This document shows, in pieces, positions 25,435-33,987 of a stretch of 64,000 nucleotides of DNA. The notes beneath the pieces are model-generated. The model made no database searches, was not told the origin of the DNA, and saw nothing but the letters and a program-made list of their open reading frames with translations. Positions within the stretch are counted from its first letter, which is position 1, and every line of letters begins with the position of its first letter. This DNA is from UBA9732 sp045116915 (GTDB lineage Bacteria; Spirochaetota; Spirochaetia; Sphaerochaetales; Sphaerochaetaceae), in contig JBGUMQ010000017.1 in the NCBI GenBank assembly GCA_045116915.1, positions 8,045 through 72,044 of the forward strand, given 5' to 3'. The position numbers and the translations under genes are program-made.

Positions 25435-26603
25435 ACGTCTTCCAGCTTGTCCTTGATGTGCCCGAGGGAAGCGCCTTTCAGAGGCGAATAAGAGAATTCA
25501 TAGAATTTGGGGCTGTCGGAATCGAAGTACAGCCTGAGAGTGACGGCAAGCTCGGTACCTGTGTAGGCGTCCCAGTCGACGATGTCGGGATAGTTCTCCT
25601 GATTGATCACGATGGAGTAGTTGTCGCTGTATCCTATTCCGGAGAACAGGCCGTGCTCGAAATATGCGTTGTCTCCCACCGGGGTCCTGGAACAGTATGT
25701 CGCGGGTCCGGAGCTCTCGACCTCATCGAAGAACCGGACCTGCTGGTCCTTGTCCACGTATGCAAGATGGATCAGGACATTGTCCACATCATTGAGGTTG
25801 GGGGCCATATCGTAAGATCCGTCGATGTCGCCGCTGAATGCCGGAAGCGTGTACTCGTAGCTCTTCATGTACAGCAGGACCCTGAGGGTGCCCTCCCCAA
25901 CATCCTCCTCCACATGGATTTCTGTCAGACTTCCATCCTTCAGGCACATCTTCCAGCTGTCGCCGGGACTGGAGAGAACGAACGAGACGTCCGGAGCCAG
26001 GCCCTTTTTGAAGGAGATGGGGATCGCGGCGTTTCCCGTCAGCGTCACGGTGTCGTGCTCGCTGTTGTCATCCAGCCAGTACTCGAGTGTCACCGGGGTC
26101 GTCATGACCTTGTTCGTTGTGGCGTCATGGACGGTCACGTTCAGCGTGGTGTAGTCCTTGCTTCCCTCCAGCTCCACGTACACGTTGCCGGTATTCGTGC
26201 TTCCGCTGATTATGGTGGCGTCGGCACCTGCCGGGATGTAGTCCTCATGATAGAGGATCAGATAAAGACGGGTGACGTCGGCAGTCTTTCCGAATTCGGA
26301 ATTCTTCGTCTCCCAAACTATCTTGTTGACCGTGAATTCGCCGTTCGCATTGGTGGTTGTGGTCGCAACATAGCCGGATCCCTCGCTCGGGCGGGTGATC
26401 CTCCCTTCAAGGAAAAGGGTGAGGTCGGAATCCCTCAGACCCTTGTCCGTGTAGGCGAACACACTGACATCGGCGACACCTGCGGTCGATGTCCCGCTGC
26501 CGGTCACCACCTTTCCGCTGATGCCGGCCTCGAATACGACCGAGCACGATACCAGGACCGCCAGTACGGCCGCAAGCAAGACAAAAAGAACTCTCCTATC
26601 CAT
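25431..26603 (-). CDS. Lipoprotein with carboxypeptidase-regulatory-like domain, in efflux operon
   Basis: Secreted lipoprotein of 390 residues. The signal peptide ends in the lipobox LVSC with the modified Cys at residue 20. The mature protein opens with a beta-sandwich region (ISGKVVTGSG...VADVSVFAYT) like carboxypeptidase-regulatory or CNA-B-like domains, followed by further beta-rich repeats. The ATG at 26603 has GGAG 6-9 bases upstream and overlaps the end of the RND gene by 8 bases. It sits between the pump and tolC, so it may be an accessory subunit or surface cargo of the exporter. I do not recognise a specific family. Confidence 0.7.
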   Translation of the reverse strand: MDRRVLFVLLAAVLAVLVSCSVVFEAGISGKVVTGSGTSTAGVADVSVFAYTDKGLRDSDLTLFLEGRITRPSEGSGYVATTTTNANGEFTVNKIVWETKNSEFGKTADVTRLYLILYHEDYIPAGADATIISGSTNTGNVYVELEGSKDYTTLNVTVHDATTNKVMTTPVTLEYWLDDNSEHDTVTLTGNAAIPISFKKGLAPDVSFVLSSPGDSWKMCLKDGSLTEIHVEEDVGEGTLRVLLYMKSYEYTLPAFSGDIDGSYDMAPNLNDVDNVLIHLAYVDKDQQVRFFDEVESSGPATYCSRTPVGDNAYFEHGLFSGIGYSDNYSIVINQENYPDIVDWDAYTGTELAVTLRLYFDSDSPKFYEFSYSPLKGASLGHIKDKLEDV

Positions 26604-29600
26604 TTGAACGCTCCATTCTACGTTTCTTTCTTCTGATGATGTTCCTCTCACCGATGAAGTAGATCACCGGGACGATGAAAAGCGTGATGAACGTGGAGGT
26701 CAGCAGACCTCCGGCTATCGACTGTCCGACCGATGCGTACATCTCGGAGCCCTCGCCTATCGCCAGCGCCATGGGGATGACACCCACGACAGTGGTCAGT
26801 GTCGTGATCAGGATCGGTCTGAGTCTCGACGATGAGCCGCTGACGACACTGACGGCCAGGATCCTCTCCTCAAAATCCGGATCCAGCATCCTGCCCCGTC
26901 CGGCCTCCTGCGTGTAGACGCTGCCCGGCCTGTCCACCAGGCTCTCGTCCACTCCGAGTATCCGTGCCGCGCGCTTCTTGTCGCGCAGCTGGTTGATGCA
27001 GTCGATCAGGATGATGGCGTTGTTGACTACGGTTCCGGCCAGAGCGACGAGCGCGACCGAGCTGAGCATGGTGATGGACGAACCGAACACCAGCAGGCTG
27101 ACGATGACGCCTATCAGGCAGAACGGCACGCTGACCATGATTATCAGCGGCTGTCTGAAACGCTCGAACTGTATGACCATGACCATGTATACAAGGAAGA
27201 TTGCTATCGCGACGGCGATGACGACCGGTCCGATGCTGTCCTCGATCAGACCCATGATACCGCTGTTCTTCATCTCGATTCCCTCCTGCAGGGGATTCTC
27301 CTGAAGATAGGCCATCATCCTGGAGTTGACTCCGGACGTGTCCTCGCTGATGAGGGTTCCGCCCACAGTCACGGAAAGTGCCCTGTCGGTATGCCTGATG
27401 GAAGAGACGGTGCTTTCGACCGAGATGTCTCCCAGCTCATCCAGCGAGACGAAGCTTCCGGCAAGCGTCTTTATCGGGATCCTGCCCAGACTGGACATGT
27501 CCACATACGAATCCGTGATGTCGCTGGACAGATGCACGGTCGTACGCTCCTCGCTGCCCAGGGTGATGTTGCCGGTGTCCACTCCGTTGAACAGAATCGC
27601 GGCCACCATGCCGGCCTCGTAGCTGGTGAGGCCCAGCGAGTTGAGCTTGGCGCTGTCCATGTCGATGGAAAGCATGAGCTCATCGAAGCTGGTCGATATC
27701 TCGGTGGTCATCACATCCGGGTCCGACGCCAGGAACATCCGGAGCCTTTCGCCTTCACTGTAGAGTTCCATGAGGTCCGTCCCGACGAGCGTGATCTTGT
27801 AGCCTCCGCCTCCGGAGATGTACGACACCAGCTTGTCGAATCCTCCGTTGGTGGCAGTCACCCTGCAGTCGGCTATGGATGACGACAGCTCGTACTGCGC
27901 CTCGTTCAGAAGGTCGTACACAGTACGCCGGCTTCCCGAGCGGAGCTTGACGTACATGTAGGCGTCGTTGGGTCTGGATGTCATGCTGCCGCCCATTGAG
28001 TCGCTGATTCCGACGAACAGCGCAAGGCCCTCGATCTCGGGCTGGAGTTCCCTGAGGATCTCCGATGCCTCGACGGTCTTCTCCCTTGTCATCTCCAGGC
28101 TGTAGCCCTGCGGGAACGTGAGGTTCACATAGTACTCGCCGGTGTCTATGGCCGGGATGAAGCTGTAGCCAAGACTCAGAAGAAGCACCAGCGACAGCAT
28201 GAGCAGCAATACGGGAAGGACGATGACGTAGCGCCTGTTGAGCAGGCTCCATTTCAACGCGCGGTTGTAGGCGTTCTCCAGGGCATCGATCCCCCTGATG
28301 AACCAGGTCCTGCGCGGGGCCTTCTGCTTTCCGGTCATCAGGACCCTTGCAAGGAACGGCACCACCATGACGGCGACGACCAGAGACGATCCTATGCAGA
28401 ATACAAGGACCTTGGCGAAGCCGCTTAGGATCATCCCGACCATGCCCCCGAGGAAGATTATAGGTATGAAAACAACGATGGTTGTCAGAGATGAAGCCAT
28501 TATCGACGATCCGACCTCATCGGCGCCCATCAGGATCGAATCCTCCGCCGAAAGGCTGCCGGCGCCCAGATGACGCGATATCTGGTCCAGCATGACGATC
28601 GAGGCATCGACGACCATTCCCAGCGCCACGACGAAACTGGACGTGGAGATGAGGTTTATCGTCTGCCCCATGAGCCTCATGGCTATGAAGGTGAACAGGA
28701 ACGACAGCGGGATCGATGCCCCGATGACCAGCGTGGCGCGCACGTTGTTGAGGAACAGGAATATCACCACCATCGCGATGATGACTCCGAGGATTCCGGA
28801 TTTCAGGACATTGGAGAGCGACTGGGCTATGCTCTTGGAGTCGTCCGAGAATATCTTGTAGGAAAGAGCCCCGTCGGTATCCTCCGTGAGTCCGGACAGG
28901 ATCTTGCGGATCTCCCTGTTGATCTTCACCGTGTTGCCGGACGTCCTCTTTGTGACCGACACCATGATGAGGTTGCTGCCCTCCGATATGGCATGGACCG
29001 ATGCCTCGGGATAGCCGAACGAGATGTCCGCTATGTCCTTCAGACGCACCATGACGTTGTCCGACCCCATTCCCACGGGCAGGTCCTCGAGTTCGGCAAG
29101 GCTTCCGATGACCCCGTCGTACTTGACGTTGATGGTATGGCTCATGTAGTCGGCGGTCCCAAGCGGAACGGAGAAGTTCGAGTACTCCAGGACCTGGTAG
29201 ACCTGGAGGATGCTGATACCCTTGGACGATACATCGTCCATCCTGAGATGGACATCTATCCTGGGCGTCACGTCGCCGTACATCTCCACCGACGCCACAC
29301 CCTCTATCTTGGTTATCATGGGCTTGAGCGTGTCGTTGATGTACGAAGTGATCCTGGCCATGTCCTCGCCGCCGGTTATGGCGAATTGCATTATGGGGAG
29401 CATTGACGAGCCGCCGACAAGGGCGTAGGGCTTGTCGGCATCGGAGGGAAGGCTGTCCTCCAGCATCTGGAGTCTGAAACGCAGCTCGGTCAGCTGCTCG
29501 TAGACATCGACGCCGTCCTGGTAGTTGATCGTTATCCAGCTGTACGAGTTGTTGCTCTGGCTGGACATGCTCTTGAAGTACGGCAATGTGACCAGCTCGT

Positions 29601-29805
29601 CCTCCAGGACCTTGGTTATGTCGTTCTCCACATCCTCTGCGGATGCTCCGGGATAGATGGTGATGACCTCGACCTCCGGAAGCGACATGTCGGGCACGAA
29701 CTCCATGGCCGTGCCGACTATCGAGTAGACCCCGAACACCAGCAGGGCTATGAGGATCATCGCTATCACCACCGGATGTTTCACGGCATAGTGGGAAATC
29801 TTCAT
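26596..29805 (-). CDS. RND-family efflux pump permease
   Basis: Inner-membrane proton-driven exporter of 1069 residues in the AcrB/HAE superfamily. It starts with an N-terminal helix (SHYAVKHPVVIAMILIALL) and has two large periplasmic loops, each followed by a block of membrane helices. GMVVDASIVMLD in the fourth helix carries the Asp pair of the proton relay. The sequence is closer to the AcrB-like general group than to CusA-type metal pumps, because the metal-binding Met clusters are not apparent. The start overlaps the adaptor gene by 4 bases. Substrate is unknown. Confidence 0.92.
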   Translation of the reverse strand: MKISHYAVKHPVVIAMILIALLVFGVYSIVGTAMEFVPDMSLPEVEVITIYPGASAEDVENDITKVLEDELVTLPYFKSMSSQSNNSYSWITINYQDGVDVYEQLTELRFRLQMLEDSLPSDADKPYALVGGSSMLPIMQFAITGGEDMARITSYINDTLKPMITKIEGVASVEMYGDVTPRIDVHLRMDDVSSKGISILQVYQVLEYSNFSVPLGTADYMSHTINVKYDGVIGSLAELEDLPVGMGSDNVMVRLKDIADISFGYPEASVHAISEGSNLIMVSVTKRTSGNTVKINREIRKILSGLTEDTDGALSYKIFSDDSKSIAQSLSNVLKSGILGVIIAMVVIFLFLNNVRATLVIGASIPLSFLFTFIAMRLMGQTINLISTSSFVVALGMVVDASIVMLDQISRHLGAGSLSAEDSILMGADEVGSSIMASSLTTIVVFIPIIFLGGMVGMILSGFAKVLVFCIGSSLVVAVMVVPFLARVLMTGKQKAPRRTWFIRGIDALENAYNRALKWSLLNRRYVIVLPVLLLMLSLVLLLSLGYSFIPAIDTGEYYVNLTFPQGYSLEMTREKTVEASEILRELQPEIEGLALFVGISDSMGGSMTSRPNDAYMYVKLRSGSRRTVYDLLNEAQYELSSSIADCRVTATNGGFDKLVSYISGGGGYKITLVGTDLMELYSEGERLRMFLASDPDVMTTEISTSFDELMLSIDMDSAKLNSLGLTSYEAGMVAAILFNGVDTGNITLGSEERTTVHLSSDITDSYVDMSSLGRIPIKTLAGSFVSLDELGDISVESTVSSIRHTDRALSVTVGGTLISEDTSGVNSRMMAYLQENPLQEGIEMKNSGIMGLIEDSIGPVVIAVAIAIFLVYMVMVIQFERFRQPLIIMVSVPFCLIGVIVSLLVFGSSITMLSSVALVALAGTVVNNAIILIDCINQLRDKKRAARILGVDESLVDRPGSVYTQEAGRGRMLDPDFEERILAVSVVSGSSSRLRPILITTLTTVVGVIPMALAIGEGSEMYASVGQSIAGGLLTSTFITLFIVPVIYFIGERNIIRRKKRRMERSNG

Positions 29806-30848
29806 CTGGCGTTCACCTTCTGTCCGTCAAGGACGTTTCCCTGCCCGTCGACTATGAAGAGGGTGTCCTCCCATTTCCCGTCGATCATGAACCTCGTGTC
29901 GTCGGCCGCAATCACATCAAGCACTACATATCTGGCCGTCCCGGTCTCAGGGTCGTACCAGTATGACGATCCGTCCGTGTTCCTGGTCCTCTGGTCCAGC
30001 ACAAGTGCATCGGTGTATGTCCTGTATATGAGCCTGACAGTCACGAACATGCCGGGCCTGAACGCCGACACATCCCCCTCCAGGGCGAGTGTCACCTTGA
30101 AGGTCTTGGACTCCGGCGAGACATACGGGGCTATGGTGTCCACGACGGCCGATGCCGAGGCTCCGTCCCTTGTGACGATGGCTCGGATCGTATCCTTGTT
30201 GCCGTTCATCAGATCGAAGTATCTTTCCGGGACATTGAGGTTGATCTGCAGCTTGTCCAGGTCGGCTATGACATACAGGGGGCTTGTGGAGGTTCCGATC
30301 GAACCTTCCGCGCTGCCGGCCATGAGGACCGTACCGGATACGGGAGCCGTGACTGTGGCGTAGCCGAGCTGCATCAGCGCCAGCTCGTACTGGGCCTTGT
30401 AGGCATCGTACTGGGCCTTGGCCTCGTCGTAGTTCTGCCGTGTGGCGGCTCCGGATTGATACAGGTCCGATACCCTGGTGAATGTGGCCTCGGCGGCGAG
30501 ATAGACGGCCTCCGCCTGCTTGAGCTGCAGTTCGTAAGGCTCGCTGTCTATCTGTGCCAGCACATCGCCCTCGGCCACGACGTCTCCGGCCTTGGCGTAA
30601 TAGCCTGTTATCGTGCCCTGGACGAACGGGACAACCGGAATCATGGCCTGAGCCTCGATGTATCCGCTGAGCTCCAGGGACTGCTCGAGGTCCGCCCTGT
30701 AGGGTTTTGCGACCTTCACCGGGGCAAGGGGATTCTCATACACCTTCCCGGGCCTGCTGATGATGAACTTCCAGATCAGGAAGAGCCCTGCTCCGATCAC
30801 CGCAAGCGTAATCAACCATCTTATTGCAATACCTGACTTCCGAGACAT
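29802..30848 (-). CDS. RND efflux periplasmic adaptor (membrane fusion protein)
   Basis: Adaptor of 348 residues linking the RND pump to TolC. An N-terminal membrane anchor (residues 10-30) replaces the lipid anchor seen in many relatives. A split lipoyl domain follows (GYIEAQAMIPVVPFVQGTI and VTAPVSGTVLMAG), then a helical hairpin and beta-barrel domains. AGGTGG-like sequence precedes the ATG. It is the first gene of an operon running adaptor, pump, lipoprotein, TolC, exonuclease, all with 4- or 8-base overlaps. Confidence 0.9.
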   Translation of the reverse strand: MSRKSGIAIRWLITLAVIGAGLFLIWKFIISRPGKVYENPLAPVKVAKPYRADLEQSLELSGYIEAQAMIPVVPFVQGTITGYYAKAGDVVAEGDVLAQIDSEPYELQLKQAEAVYLAAEATFTRVSDLYQSGAATRQNYDEAKAQYDAYKAQYELALMQLGYATVTAPVSGTVLMAGSAEGSIGTSTSPLYVIADLDKLQINLNVPERYFDLMNGNKDTIRAIVTRDGASASAVVDTIAPYVSPESKTFKVTLALEGDVSAFRPGMFVTVRLIYRTYTDALVLDQRTRNTDGSSYWYDPETGTARYVVLDVIAADDTRFMIDGKWEDTLFIVDGQGNVLDGQKVNAR

Positions 30849-30931
30849 CAGCCACCTGCCCCCGTGTTCGATTATCCTTAGTGTAGCTTATGATTCTATC
30901 ATATGATCGTGCGGTGTAGAAGATGATGGGA

Positions 30932-31645
30932 TCAGCGGATGCGCTGCGCAATCACGCCGTCGCGCACGGATGCGGCCAGGACCAGGAGGTCGTCAGGGTA
31001 GTCCAGTCCGCGGATGAGATCCGGAACACCCGATCCTGCGGGAAGACCATCGGCACCGTTGAACACAAGCGCCCTGTTTCCCTGGATGCTGCCCTTCAGA
31101 AGTCCCTCAGGATCGCGGATATAGTCGTTGAGATACGAGGCATCGACAACGGCTTCACTGTCGTCGCCGAAACAGACATACCGAGCACGCCTCCCGACCC
31201 CCCACAGTCCCATGACTGAAATTGTGTAGGAACAGAACGGCGGAACCACCGGATCCCGTTGCGTATGGATCTTCAAAGGAAGGCCCCGTGACCCATCTGC
31301 CTCGCATAAAACAATATCATAGCGCATTCTCAGGACATCGAGATTCTCCAGCGGAGGACAGCTCCACTTCCCCGTATCCCTGTTCTCCGTGGCGTATGCG
31401 ACGACGCACGGGCCGTCCGGCACATGGGAGAGGACACTGTCGTCGCCGAAGACAATGTCCGCATGGTAGTCGTGCAGATAAGGCGAACGGATCCGGGTCG
31501 TGGTGGTGATGAGGACCTTCTTCCCGACGTTCCTCAGATACGATGCGAAGCACTCCATCAGCGTCGTCTTCCCGCCGCCGCCTGTCATGGAGATGAAGGC
31601 GTTTTCCCTTGATGATGCCTTGTACAATACTTCGTATAGGTCCAT
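30932..31645 (-). CDS. yqeC: Selenium-dependent hydroxylase accessory protein YqeC
   Basis: P-loop protein of 237 residues matching the YqeC family, which travels with selenium-dependent molybdenum hydroxylases. The P-loop is MTGGGGKTTLME (20-31); KVLITTTTRI and CEADGSRGLPLK are family segments. Its reaction is not known; by context it helps to insert or activate the Mo/Se cofactor. It probably serves the fused xanthine dehydrogenase at 9.4 kb. It is divergent from xdhC, with 73 bases between. No ribosome-binding site is present; a -10 box lies 6 bases before the ATG. Confidence 0.85.
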   Translation of the reverse strand: MDLYEVLYKASSRENAFISMTGGGGKTTLMECFASYLRNVGKKVLITTTTRIRSPYLHDYHADIVFGDDSVLSHVPDGPCVVAYATENRDTGKWSCPPLENLDVLRMRYDIVLCEADGSRGLPLKIHTQRDPVVPPFCSYTISVMGLWGVGRRARYVCFGDDSEAVVDASYLNDYIRDPEGLLKGSIQGNRALVFNGADGLPAGSGVPDLIRGLDYPDDLLVLAASVRDGVIAQRIR

Positions 31646-31651
31646 GCCATC

Positions 31652-31680
31652 ATTCTAGAACAAAAACAATGGTTGCGCAA
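31652..31680 (-). promoter_or_regulatory. Leaderless-type promoter of yqeC
   Basis: TTGCGC (31675-31680), 17 bases, and TAGAAT (31652-31657) on the minus strand are followed by 6 bases and the yqeC ATG. A clear example of the leaderless layout in this window. Confidence 0.65.
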
Positions 31681-31718
31681 ACAGACGTCAGATAATATCC
31701 TGTCCCAAGGAGAAGCAT

Positions 31719-32651
31719 ATGGACAGTTACTACGGCACATTCCTGGACGCGATCAGGACAGGCGGGAACGCCCGCCTTGAAAGACGTACCGACCTCAGGA
31801 CGGGAGCGGAAGCCGTCTATGCAGACGGAAAACCGATTGCTGGTGATGCGGTGGACAATGCCGATGTCATCGAGAGGATCACCGCGAAGCCTCATCTGGT
31901 CTTGTTCGGAGGCGGCCACGTCGGCAAGGCCCTCTACGACCTTGCAGTGCTCCAGGACATGGATGTGACCGTCCTGGATCCCAGGGAGGGCCTGCTGACA
32001 AACGAGAGGTTCCCCGGGGCCGAAAGAATCTGCGAAAGCTATGAGGAACTCCTTTCTCGCGACTATCCGCAGTTCATCTCACCCTACTACTGCATCTTCA
32101 CACATGGCCACACCTACGACTCCGACAGCCTCTACTACGCGCTGAACCATCCCCATTCATACATAGGCATGATCGGCTCCAGGGCCAAGATAGCCCTCTG
32201 TTTCGACAACATGCGCGCGAAGGGCATCACCGACAGCATGCTCGCCGAGGTCCATTCACCCATAGGACTTCCCATCAACGCCGTCACACCCCAGGAGATC
32301 GCCGTCTCCATCATGGCCCAGATAATCTCAGTGTTCCGCGCAGACAAGGAAGCTGTCACGGTCGATGCCTCACTGCTTGCCCGGGCTGCCGCAGAGACCG
32401 GCATCATGGTCAGGGTCGTCGGCAAAAACGGCTCGGCGCCGCAAAGGGTCGGATCAATGATGTTCGTCACCGGAACGCAGCTGTACGGTACCGTCGGAGG
32501 CGGAGCGATCGAGAACCATGCCATTGAAACCGCAATACAGATGCTCAGGGAGAACAGACCCTTCCTTGTCGAGAACCACGAACTCCAGGGCCCCCAGCCG
32601 CTGGGGATGACCTGCGGCGGAAACACCTCCCTTCTCTACAAGCTGACGTAA
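31719..32651 (+). CDS. XdhC-family molybdenum hydroxylase maturation factor
   Basis: Maturation protein of 310 residues for xanthine dehydrogenase-type enzymes; XdhC binds and sulfurates the molybdenum cofactor before insertion. The Rossmann part (VLFGGGHVGKAL, 62-72, and TVLDPRE) comes first, and the CoxI-like part (GSAPQRVGSMM, GTVGGGAIE, GMTCGGN) is at the C-terminus. This is the reverse of the classical XdhC order, where CoxI is N-terminal. AAGGAG lies 7 bases before the ATG. Together with yqeC it forms a divergent accessory pair, distant from the xanthine dehydrogenase gene. Confidence 0.87.
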   Translation: MDSYYGTFLDAIRTGGNARLERRTDLRTGAEAVYADGKPIAGDAVDNADVIERITAKPHLVLFGGGHVGKALYDLAVLQDMDVTVLDPREGLLTNERFPGAERICESYEELLSRDYPQFISPYYCIFTHGHTYDSDSLYYALNHPHSYIGMIGSRAKIALCFDNMRAKGITDSMLAEVHSPIGLPINAVTPQEIAVSIMAQIISVFRADKEAVTVDASLLARAAAETGIMVRVVGKNGSAPQRVGSMMFVTGTQLYGTVGGGAIENHAIETAIQMLRENRPFLVENHELQGPQPLGMTCGGNTSLLYKLT

Positions 32652-32673
32652 GGAAGCCGGCCCGAAAAAAACA

Positions 32674-32695
32674 GGGAATGCCCGAGAGCATTCCC
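32674..32695 (-). terminator. Terminator of the envelope-protein operon
   Basis: GGGAATGC (32674-32681) pairs with GCATTCCC (32688-32695). On the minus strand the hairpin is followed, after two bases, by seven T residues (32665-32671). It ends the operon of the two genes upstream and lies between convergent genes. Confidence 0.8.
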
Positions 32696-32718
32696 CGCAT
32701 GTATTCCAGTAGCAGATG

Positions 32719-33987
32719 TTACTTGTCGAATCCGAGGTTGACCCTGATCGTGAGGGAGTCGACCTTCTTGTCTCCGATCTCAACACCGAACTCCTGCCAT
32801 CCGTAGGAAGCGGAAATCTGTACGAACGGGAGCCAGAATTCAGCACCGACGGACAGGTATCCGCGGTCGATTCCGATCCTGGCCTTCAGGATGTCGACCA
32901 GTCCGAGCTCGGCACCGAGATTCAGGTGGAGCAGCAGGTCGCTGGCCCTGAATGTGCCGTCGCCCATTGACTTGAAGAGTCCGAGCGTGTCGACCAGGTC
33001 TGCGGACAGGACCGGCTGGATGACAGGGATATCCGGAGCGAATGCGAATCCGATGTTCAGTGTCCACGGAGTCGCGACATCGAACGCCACCGAATCCTTT
33101 GCCGCCGGGACATCGGAAGGAACAGGAATGGTTCCGGGTCTCAGTGAGTTGACCAGATATCCTGCGCCGCTGTAGCTCTTCATGTGGTACGTTCCGTTGA
33201 GGTTGTTGGCTGTGGCGGCGAGTGTCAGCTGGTCACCGAAGAATCCGAACGTGACACCGACATCGAACGGAACGGCGAGTCCTGCCATGACCGGAGTGTC
33301 CCAGAGGATGACTTTCTCAGGATCTCCGACACCTCCGATCATATCGAGGATCTTGCTTCCGCCGATTCCCTTGAAATAGATCTTGTAGACACCGTGCACG
33401 GAGACACCGGCGGAGAACGAGAAGGAATCGGTATCGATGAACTTCAGTCCGATCGCGATGGTCTGTGCGACGTTGACCTCGGGGATTACGCTCTGGCTGG
33501 CGACGCTGGTGCCGGCGTTCAGGGTATGGAGCTTGACCTGGACATCGGTTCCGAGACCGACGACACCGATCTTGATTCCCATGCCTGCATCGATCTTGGC
33601 GATCATGTTGCGTCCGGATCCGAGATTGTTCAGATACGTGGTGGCGAATGCGACGGCGGCATCCTGGTCACCGTGGATCATGTCGTTGAAATCCTCCATG
33701 GCCTCGGGATCGGAGATCGTCTTCTGGAGGTTGTACACCGTGACGGACACACCGAAAAGACGCATGGCGAACTTGTTCTTCACACCGATCATGGCCGGGT
33801 TGGCGAAGAAGCTGTCCATCCTGGATGCGTCGGCGATGCCGCTCTGTCCCATTCCCTCGTATCTTGCAAGTGTGGGATGGAACGAGAAGTCTATCTTGTC
33901 ATCATATCTGACTGCCGGCTCCTCGTCTGCGAAAACGAACGCGCAGACGGCAAGGACCAGCATCAAAGTCGCGATAATCTTCTTCAT
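32719..33987 (-). CDS. Probable outer-membrane beta-barrel protein
   Basis: Exported protein of 422 residues with a signal peptide (1-20, cleaved near VFA-DEE). The mature sequence has many alternating hydrophobic/polar strands, Gly-rich turns, an early FFANPAMIG segment and an aromatic C-terminal strand (LTIRVNLGFDK). This is typical of outer-membrane barrels and resembles the FadL-like or UPF0164-like barrels of spirochaetes, but I cannot name the family firmly. It overlaps the upstream lipoprotein gene by 4 bases and is followed by a strong terminator. Confidence 0.6.
   Translation of the reverse strand: MKKIIATLMLVLAVCAFVFADEEPAVRYDDKIDFSFHPTLARYEGMGQSGIADASRMDSFFANPAMIGVKNKFAMRLFGVSVTVYNLQKTISDPEAMEDFNDMIHGDQDAAVAFATTYLNNLGSGRNMIAKIDAGMGIKIGVVGLGTDVQVKLHTLNAGTSVASQSVIPEVNVAQTIAIGLKFIDTDSFSFSAGVSVHGVYKIYFKGIGGSKILDMIGGVGDPEKVILWDTPVMAGLAVPFDVGVTFGFFGDQLTLAATANNLNGTYHMKSYSGAGYLVNSLRPGTIPVPSDVPAAKDSVAFDVATPWTLNIGFAFAPDIPVIQPVLSADLVDTLGLFKSMGDGTFRASDLLLHLNLGAELGLVDILKARIGIDRGYLSVGAEFWLPFVQISASYGWQEFGVEIGDKKVDSLTIRVNLGFDK

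Noticed and set aside
31681..31710. Promoter for xdhC (TAATAT near 31693)
   Set aside because: No -35 box at suitable spacing could be fixed; left out of the features.
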